Part shown: positions 59,006-64,000 of the stretch, in pieces | Layout of the letters: each line of letters opens with the position of its first letter | Position numbering within the stretch: position 1 is the first letter of the stretch | From: Acidimicrobiia bacterium | Lineage (GTDB): Bacteria; Actinomycetota; Acidimicrobiia; IMCC26256; JAMXLJ01 | Length of the DNA: 64,000 nt | Direction: 5' to 3' | Assembly (NCBI GenBank): GCA_035651955.1 | Contig: DASRES010000016.1 | Coordinates: 35,838-99,837 of the forward strand | The notes under the pieces: generated by a model | What the model saw: the letters and a program-made list of their open reading frames with translations, nothing else | What the model was told of the DNA's origin: nothing | Databases searched by the model: none | Position numbers and translations under genes: made by a program

Positions 59006-59926
59006 CTACGCGACGGGCGGTGGCCGGCCCTCGGCGCTCGCGCTCAGGTCGGGATCCCATCCGCACACGAGGCACGCGTGGCGGAACGCGGCCTGCGCGA
59101 ACTCGAGGGCGACAGCGTGAGGATCGGGTGCGGCGCGGACGTCGTCCCAGTCGAGGACGTACTCGCCGAGGTCGCCGTCCCAGCGTGCAGCATTCGGTGA
59201 CAACGGTGTGTTCTTGAACCCGTCCGGTGCCGGGTGTGCGTACGCGTAGAACGCCGCCTTGCCGTAGCGCGCGTCACCGGGCCACCAGCCGACCGCGACC
59301 TCCTGCGCGTCCATCGCGTTGCGCATGATGAAGTCCGACGACGGCGGCTCGGCGGGCAGGCCCGAGAACAGGCTCACCGCGAGGTCGAACGAGCCCCACC
59401 ACGCGTTCACGGACGTGGAGCGTCCGCGGTACGGCGCGCGGAACTCCGCGAGCACGAGCGCCGCGCGCGTCGCGGCGGCGAAGTACGACTCGACCTGACG
59501 AGGGTCGTAGGTCGCGTGCTCGACGTCCTCGTCGAGCGGCGCCGTCCACGGGACCTCCTGCGGCGTCGGGTTGATGCGGACGTCGCCGGCCAGCCGCCGG
59601 ACGGCGTCGAGGACGTCGCGTGTCACGTCACGGACGGGTCGATCGGGGGTCAGCGGTACCCGCGCGGCGCGCCCGTCGCTGTGCTCGACCACCGCCTCGT
59701 GCGCGTGCAGGTCGAGCGTGGCCGTGAACGCACCGGAATCGTCCGGCGCCGGGAGCGGGCGCGTGGCCCATCCGCGCGCGGTGATGCGGAGCGCGGCGTG
59801 CTGCAGCTCCGGCTCGGGCGGCGCGAGCGCGACGGCGAGCTTGCCGAGCACCTGCGTGTGCGCGTGGAGGGTGTCGCACGTCGCGCGCCATGCCTCGTAG
59901 TCGACCGAGGGCCATTCACCCGTCAT
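59006..59926 (-). CDS. DUF5996 family protein
   Basis: A 306-aa soluble protein of unknown function. EWPSVDYEAWRATCDTLHAHTQVLGKL (about 4-30), INPTPQEVPWTAPLDEDVEHATYD (about 117-140) and NAWWGSFDLAVSLFSGLPA (about 173-191) are the conserved blocks. ATG at 59926 gives the usual N-terminus; upstream residues are unlike the family. Monocistronic on the minus strand downstream of the CPBP gene. Confidence 0.87.
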   Translation of the reverse strand: MTGEWPSVDYEAWRATCDTLHAHTQVLGKLAVALAPPEPELQHAALRITARGWATRPLPAPDDSGAFTATLDLHAHEAVVEHSDGRAARVPLTPDRPVRDVTRDVLDAVRRLAGDVRINPTPQEVPWTAPLDEDVEHATYDPRQVESYFAAATRAALVLAEFRAPYRGRSTSVNAWWGSFDLAVSLFSGLPAEPPSSDFIMRNAMDAQEVAVGWWPGDARYGKAAFYAYAHPAPDGFKNTPLSPNAARWDGDLGEYVLDWDDVRAAPDPHAVALEFAQAAFRHACLVCGWDPDLSASAEGRPPPVA

Positions 59927-59996
59927 GGCTCGATAGTCGCGTCTCGTGCGGGCGTGTGCACGCGCGACCTGTGACGGCGGGGTAGGCGTCGCGCGC

Positions 59997-60752
59997 TCAG
60001 CCGCGGACGACGAACCACGCGACCACCAACGCGGCGCCGTTCGTCGCGAGATGCGCGAGGACCGGTGCGAGCAGGCTCCGCGACCGGAGGCGCAGCCAGC
60101 AGAAGACGAGGCCCGCCACGAACGTCGCCACCACCGACCCGAGCACGACGAGCGCGGCACCGGCCGGGGTCGTCGCGGCGCTCGCGGTCGCGTGGTTCTC
60201 GGACATGGTCCCGAGGGTCGGCGAGATGTGCCACAGGCCGAACAGCGCCGACGAGACGAGCGCCGCGGGTCCTTCCGACCACAGCGCGGTGCCGGCACCG
60301 AGCAGGACGCCGCGGAACGCGAGCTCCTCGGGGATGACGGTCACGACGAGCGTCGACACGGCCACGGCGAAGACGAGGCTCGGAAACGAGACCTTGGCCC
60401 GATCGTCGTCGAGGAACCCGGACGTCGCGGGGATGGCCGCCGCGACCACGAGCACGGCCGTCGTCGCACCGAGCACGATCGCGCCGTACCGAGCTCCACG
60501 GCGCAGGTCTGGACGCGCGAGCCCCAGGCCCGACGCGCCGAGGCCTGCGTAGCGAGCGAGCGCGAGCATCGTGAGCGCGAGACCGACGGCCGCAACGTCC
60601 TTGAAGCGACCGAGCACGCCGAACGCGCGCACGACGTTGTACGCGACGAGGATGGCGACCGCCGCGGCGAAGGCGCGGCGCAGGTTGGCGCGGTCAGCTC
60701 GGCGAGGTGTCGACGTGTGCGACGAGCGTGCGCAGGCGCGCGGTGTCGGCAT
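59997..60752 (-). CDS. CPBP-family intramembrane metalloprotease
   Basis: A 251-aa membrane protein with about seven helices. The glutamate-dependent active-site motifs are PEELAFRGVLLG (EExxxR), ALFGLWHIS (FxxxH) and HLATNGAA (HxxxN). Such proteases process membrane proteins or confer bacteriocin immunity. The start is uncertain: ATG at 60752 overlaps the hydrolase gene by 59 nt, and no in-frame ATG or GTG occurs closer to the first helix. Confidence 0.85.
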   Translation of the reverse strand: MPTPRACARSSHTSTPRRADRANLRRAFAAAVAILVAYNVVRAFGVLGRFKDVAAVGLALTMLALARYAGLGASGLGLARPDLRRGARYGAIVLGATTAVLVVAAAIPATSGFLDDDRAKVSFPSLVFAVAVSTLVVTVIPEELAFRGVLLGAGTALWSEGPAALVSSALFGLWHISPTLGTMSENHATASAATTPAGAALVVLGSVVATFVAGLVFCWLRLRSRSLLAPVLAHLATNGAALVVAWFVVRG

Positions 60753-62439
60753 CCGTCCATCCGGTGGGCTTCGCGACGGCAACCCAACCGTCGACGACGT
60801 TGGCGCCGAAGTAGTGGCCGTGGCCGGCAGGCACACCGAGCGAGTTGGCCAGGTCCGCCGCGGTCTGGAGGAACGTGACGAACGGGAACCAGCGCAGGGC
60901 CGGTGACCGGTCCGGCGCGCGCGGCGCGCGCGTCCACGCCGGCCTCCGGTACGCGAGCTCGACGTTCCACCACGTCACCGGATCCGACGCGTTCTGGAGG
61001 TACACCACGCGCGGTGCCGCCGGCGCGTCGGCGACGCCCGTGAGGTCGGCAGGCTTCTGCGCGAACGAGACGCCGGTGTCGGCCGGCACCCGCGGGAGCC
61101 ACTGCGGGGAACCCGGATCCCGTCCCGCGGTGAGCCGCTTCCAGAGCGGGTTGGCGAACGTGGGCCCGACGAGCAGCGCGCCGTCGACGTGCGCGCGGAG
61201 CGCGCCGAGGCTCCCGAACGCGCGCTCGATGCCGTAGGAGCCGAGGCTCTCGCCGTACACGAGGACGCGGGGGCGCTGCTGGGCCGGCATGCCGTCGACG
61301 TGCGCGAGCACCGCGTCGACGAGGTCCTTCGCGGCGTCACCGGCCTTCGTCTGGTCGACGAGGAACGACACCGCGCTGGGGAGGTACGAGTACTGGAGCG
61401 AGACCTCCGCCGTGTCACCGCCGTACAGGTACTCGAGCGCGTCGGCGACCTTGGGGTTGATCCAGCCGTTCCCCGTCGCGACGAACACCCCGACGACCGC
61501 GCGTCCGAACGCGCCCGTCCGTTCCATCTCGCGCACCGCGAGCTGCGCGTGATCGCGCACCGATCCCGGGGACTCGAGGCCGACGTACACCCGGACGGGC
61601 TCCGTGCAGCACCCCGGGCCGTCGAACGCGCGGAGCTGCGCGAGCGACGGACCCTGACCGACGAACGCCCGCCCTTCACGCCCGAGCGAGGACCACGTGA
61701 CGAGCGAATCCGGCCCGCCCGACCGTTCGGCCGACGTCGGTCGGTGGCTGCCCTCGTTCGTCCCGCGGTTCGCGACGGACGACGTCTCGTTGACGAGCGC
61801 GACGGCGCCGCGCAGCAGCACGCCCTGCACGAAGCCGGCGACGATCAACGCGGCGACGACGATCCCGACCGGCAGCGACACCGCGCGCGGTGCGAACCGG
61901 TCGATCACGCGGACCACGACGCGACCGAACGAGCGCAGGACGCGAGCGATGATCAGCCCGAGCCCGAACACGACGATCGTGAGCACGACGACGCCGAGCT
62001 CCAGGAACGCCGACGCCGGCTCCATGCCCATCAGCGAGCGAAGCTCGTTCTGCCACCGCTGCGCCTGCCACAACATCCCGACGGTCCCGAGGAGCGCGAC
62101 CAGCGCGACGATCCACGGCACGAGACGCGCACGGGGTTCCCGCCATTCGCGCGTCCGCCGTCGAACGAGCACGCGACGCGTCACCGCCGCGACGAAGCTG
62201 CCGACGCCGTAGCCGACGAGCGCCGACCCGCCGCTCACCACGCCCTGGAACAGCGAGGAGCGTGGGAGCAACGAGGGCGTGAGCGAGATCCAGAAGAACA
62301 CCACGCCGACCACCAGCCCGGCGAACGACGTCGGCGGACGCACCAGCTGTCCGAGCCTCGACCTCAGGGTGACGCGACGACGCCGTGTCGGCCCGGGCCG
62401 GAAGGCTGACTCGGTCGCGCGCGCGTCCGCGCACGTCAC
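60694..62439 (-). CDS. Membrane alpha/beta-hydrolase (Abhydrolase_9 family)
   Basis: A 581-aa protein. The N-terminal about 225 residues have five or six helices with FFWISLTPSLLPRS, the hallmark of the family's N-terminal domain. The C-terminal domain is an alpha/beta hydrolase with nucleophile motif VYGESLGSYG (GESLGS) and LQNASDPVTWWN near the Asp. The catalytic His would be in the HGHYFG segment. GTG at 62439 lies 6 nt after TAGTGT; a GTG at 62445 is adjacent. Possibly a lipid or cell-wall ester hydrolase. Confidence 0.88.
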   Translation of the reverse strand: MTCADARATESAFRPGPTRRRRVTLRSRLGQLVRPPTSFAGLVVGVVFFWISLTPSLLPRSSLFQGVVSGGSALVGYGVGSFVAAVTRRVLVRRRTREWREPRARLVPWIVALVALLGTVGMLWQAQRWQNELRSLMGMEPASAFLELGVVVLTIVVFGLGLIIARVLRSFGRVVVRVIDRFAPRAVSLPVGIVVAALIVAGFVQGVLLRGAVALVNETSSVANRGTNEGSHRPTSAERSGGPDSLVTWSSLGREGRAFVGQGPSLAQLRAFDGPGCCTEPVRVYVGLESPGSVRDHAQLAVREMERTGAFGRAVVGVFVATGNGWINPKVADALEYLYGGDTAEVSLQYSYLPSAVSFLVDQTKAGDAAKDLVDAVLAHVDGMPAQQRPRVLVYGESLGSYGIERAFGSLGALRAHVDGALLVGPTFANPLWKRLTAGRDPGSPQWLPRVPADTGVSFAQKPADLTGVADAPAAPRVVYLQNASDPVTWWNVELAYRRPAWTRAPRAPDRSPALRWFPFVTFLQTAADLANSLGVPAGHGHYFGANVVDGWVAVAKPTGWTDADTARLRTLVAHVDTSPS

Positions 62440-62445
62440 GCTCAC

Positions 62446-62451
62446 ACACTA
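62446..62451 (-). promoter_or_regulatory. -10 element of the membrane hydrolase gene (leaderless)
   Basis: Minus-strand TAGTGT ends 6 nt before the GTG at 62439. Confidence 0.45.
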
Positions 62452-62537
62452 CGACCGAGGCACGACCGCGGCGATCGGCGCGATCATCGGCGTGCTGCTG
62501 TGCACCGCACCCGGAACACCCGGAAGAGGGATACACG

Positions 62538-62993
62538 ATGAGCGCTGCGATCACGATGCTGTGCGTCGACGGATCCGACGTGTCCGAACGCGCCGTCGCG
62601 GCGGGTCTCGCGGTGCTGCAGCCCGCGCCGCCCGTGCTCGTGGCCACCGTCATCGAGCCGAGCGATCCGACACTGGTGACGGGAACGGGCTTCGCCGGCG
62701 GTGTCATCTCGCCCGAGGAGCTGCACGAGCTCGACCGCAACCGTGAGGCGATCGGTCGGAAGATCGCCGAACACGCCGTCGGCCGGCTCTCGCTCGACGG
62801 CGCGAAGATCCGCGTCGTGAATGGCGCGCCGGGTCCGGCGCTCTGCGCGCTCGCCGCTGAGCTCCCCGCCCGTGTGCTGGTGATGGGGTCGCGGGGTCGG
62901 GGTGGGCTCAAGCGCGCGTTGCTCGGCTCGGTGTCGGACCACGTGATCCGCAACGCGCCGTGTCCCGTCCTCGTGACCTCGCCCGACGATTGA
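62538..62993 (+). CDS. Universal stress protein (UspA family)
   Basis: A 151-aa ATP-binding stress protein. The N-terminal MLCVDGSDVSERAV and C-terminal GSRGRGGLKRALLGSVSDHV (G-x2-G-x9-G-S) with APCPVLV mark the ATP-binding UspA type. GGAAGAGG precedes the ATG at 62538. Confidence 0.93.
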   Translation: MSAAITMLCVDGSDVSERAVAAGLAVLQPAPPVLVATVIEPSDPTLVTGTGFAGGVISPEELHELDRNREAIGRKIAEHAVGRLSLDGAKIRVVNGAPGPALCALAAELPARVLVMGSRGRGGLKRALLGSVSDHVIRNAPCPVLVTSPDD

Positions 62994-63097
62994 TCGGCAC
63001 GCGGGCGGGTGACGAGCGTCATCGTCAGCGCGCTCGACGGGCACCGTTGACCCTCCGTCGAACCGCGCGTTCCGAACGAATATGAGAGTCCTCACAT

Positions 63098-63116
63098 CTT
63101 CGGCGAGAAGCCGAGG
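63098..63116. terminator. Possible terminator hairpin after the UspA gene
   Basis: CTTCGGC (63098-63104), loop GAGAA and GCCGAGG (63110-63116) form a 7-bp stem with one G-T pair about 105 nt after the uspA stop. No T-tract follows; the flanking 63070-63098 is unusually AT-rich for this window. Confidence 0.35.
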
Positions 63117-63135
63117 GGCGCGCACGCGTTCGGTC

Positions 63136-63141
63136 TAGCGT
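63136..63141 (+). promoter_or_regulatory. -10 element of the terminal glycosyltransferase gene
   Basis: TAGCGT ends 10 nt before the GTG at 63152. Confidence 0.4.
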
Positions 63142-63151
63142 TCGGCTCGCT

Positions 63152-64000
63152 GTGGTCGGCGCGCTGAGCCCGCCGGAGACGGTTGCGGCGGTACCGATCT
63201 CGCAACGCCGTGTCTCGCGCGCGTGGACGCGTCTGCCGGTCGTCGCGTCACTCGTGTTCTCGGTCGTGTTCGTCGCGCGCACGGTCGCAACGGGACGCGA
63301 CGGCGTGCTGTTCACGCTGTTCGACGACGCGATGATCTCCATGCGCTACGCGCGGAACCTCGCGCACGGTCACGGGCTCGTCTGGAACGCCGGACGGCCA
63401 CCGGTCGAGGGCTACACGAACTTCTTGTGGACCGTCCTCATGGCGGTCACGCATCTCGTCCCGCTCCCCGACCGCCTCGCCTCGCTCCCCGTCATGGCGA
63501 TCGGCGCCGTGCTGCTCGCCGCCGAGGTCGTCTTGTGCGGTGTGCTCGCGCGCCGACTCTCCGCTCCGCACAGCAGAGTCCCGGTCGCCGTGTGCTGGGT
63601 CGTCGCGCTCTACTACCCGCTCACGGCGTGGACGCTGCGCGGGATGGAGGTCGGCGCGGAGGCGGTGATCGTCACCGGCGCCGCGATCCTCGCGCTCCGC
63701 CTGCGCGACGAGCCGTCGGCTCGGAGCGCCGTCTGGCTCGGTGTCCTGTTGGGCGCGGGCGTCCTCACCCGTGACGATTTCGCGGTCCTGGCCGTGATCG
63801 TCCTCGGGTTCGTCGCGATCTCGGTCGACCCTGCTGCCAGACGTCGTTGCGTTGTCGCCACCGCGGTCCCGGTTGCCGTGATGGCTGCGGCGCAGACCGT
63901 GTTCCGAGCGGCGTACTACGGCGCCCTGCTGCCGAACACCTACTACCTGAAGGTCTCGGGCGTACCGGCGACCGTCCGCGTGCACCGCGGTGCCGTGACG
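63152..64000 (+). CDS. Polytopic glycosyltransferase-like membrane protein (partial, 3' end outside window)
   Basis: At least 283 residues of a GT-C-fold membrane protein. [20 protein letters not shown] (about 59-78) places the catalytic-type Asp pair in the first outer loop, and [15 protein letters not shown] follows; this pattern is typical of actinobacterial arabinofuranosyl/mannosyl-transferase-like and GT39-like proteins. Seven or more helices are visible before the window ends. Substrate unknown. Confidence 0.8.
   Translation, partial: MVGALSPPETVAAVPISQRRVSRAWTRLPVVASLVFSVVFVARTVATGRDGVLFTLFDDAMISMRYARNLAHGHGLVWNAGRPPVEGYTNFLWTVLMAVTHLVPLPDRLASLPVMAIGAVLLAAEVVLCGVLARRLSAPHSRVPVAVCWVVALYYPLTAWTLRGMEVGAEAVIVTGAAILALRLRDEPSARSAVWLGVLLGAGVLTRDDFAVLAVIVLGFVAISVDPAARRRCVVATAVPVAVMAAAQTVFRAAYYGALLPNTYYLKVSGVPATVRVHRGAVT

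Noticed and set aside
1..64000. CRISPR arrays, insertion sequences, prophage, tRNA and rRNA genes
   Set aside because: No spaced repeat array, transposase, integrase, phage structural gene or RNA gene motif was found on either strand by inspection.

Overview
The window is a very GC-rich, densely coded bacterial chromosome segment. Nearly all genes abut or overlap (ATGA, GTGA and TGATG junctions recur), many starts are GTG, and no tRNA, rRNA, CRISPR, phage or insertion-sequence genes were recognised. The gene content (class E sortase, stand-alone 72-residue biotinyl carrier, DUF5317, DUF5996, CPBP protease, hot-dog thioesterase, many SDR, amidohydrolase-2 and enoyl-CoA hydratase genes) points to Actinomycetota, most likely a class such as Acidimicrobiia. 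The lineage is an inference. A complete System I (Ccm) cytochrome c maturation operon is notable for this phylum. At least fifteen genes have a TANNNT-like -10 hexamer only 6-10 nt before the start codon, which suggests widespread leaderless transcription.

Layout. 1-2266 (minus): a partial aconitase coupled to a GntR/HutC regulator. 2263-4495: an Rrf2 regulator divergent from a TauE/SafE permease, followed by a decayed NitT/TauT-type ABC importer. 4492-11559 (minus): ccmA-B-C-D-E-F-G-H-I plus a cyclophilin. 11646-14338: a sortase, then two enoyl-CoA hydratases around the biotinyl carrier. 14398-17475: DUF5317 protein, an unknown two-part protein, a GT4 glycosyltransferase and a small membrane protein. 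17521-20362: zinc alcohol dehydrogenase, aldo/keto reductase, a tandem hairpin repeat and a TetR regulator. 20327-25707: an envelope glycan block with two paralogous polytopic glycosyltransferases, a DPM-like GT2, a methyltransferase and a flippase-like protein.

25763-33719: nitroreductase, SDR, hemerythrin, an AcpH-like protein coupled to an amidohydrolase and a serine esterase, then an Ni/Co transporter and a lipase-maturation-factor-like protein. 33818-36247: a large PAP2-pseudokinase-LPG-synthase fusion. 36405-43679: DUF1275 protein, thioesterase, PQQ-propeller lipoprotein, secreted protein, carbonic anhydrase, SRPBCC protein and a DrrAB-like exporter. 43834-45598: a response regulator followed by a truncated histidine kinase joined to a truncated esterase, apparently by one deletion. 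45721-51456: VOC protein, two methyltransferases, aldo/keto reductase, GH79-like hydrolase and patatin.

51526-58918 is the most system-like part. Two divergent operons (SDR, amidohydrolase, VOC, Baeyer-Villiger monooxygenase on minus; P450, SDR, amidohydrolase on plus) share a 130-bp intergenic region with two copies of an 18-bp repeat, each at a predicted -10 element. The enzymes fit hydroxylation, oxidation to a ketone, oxygen insertion and cleavage of an unknown alicyclic or terpenoid-like substrate under one repressor. 59006-64000 holds a DUF5996 protein, a CPBP protease, a membrane alpha/beta hydrolase, a universal stress protein and the start of another polytopic glycosyltransferase.
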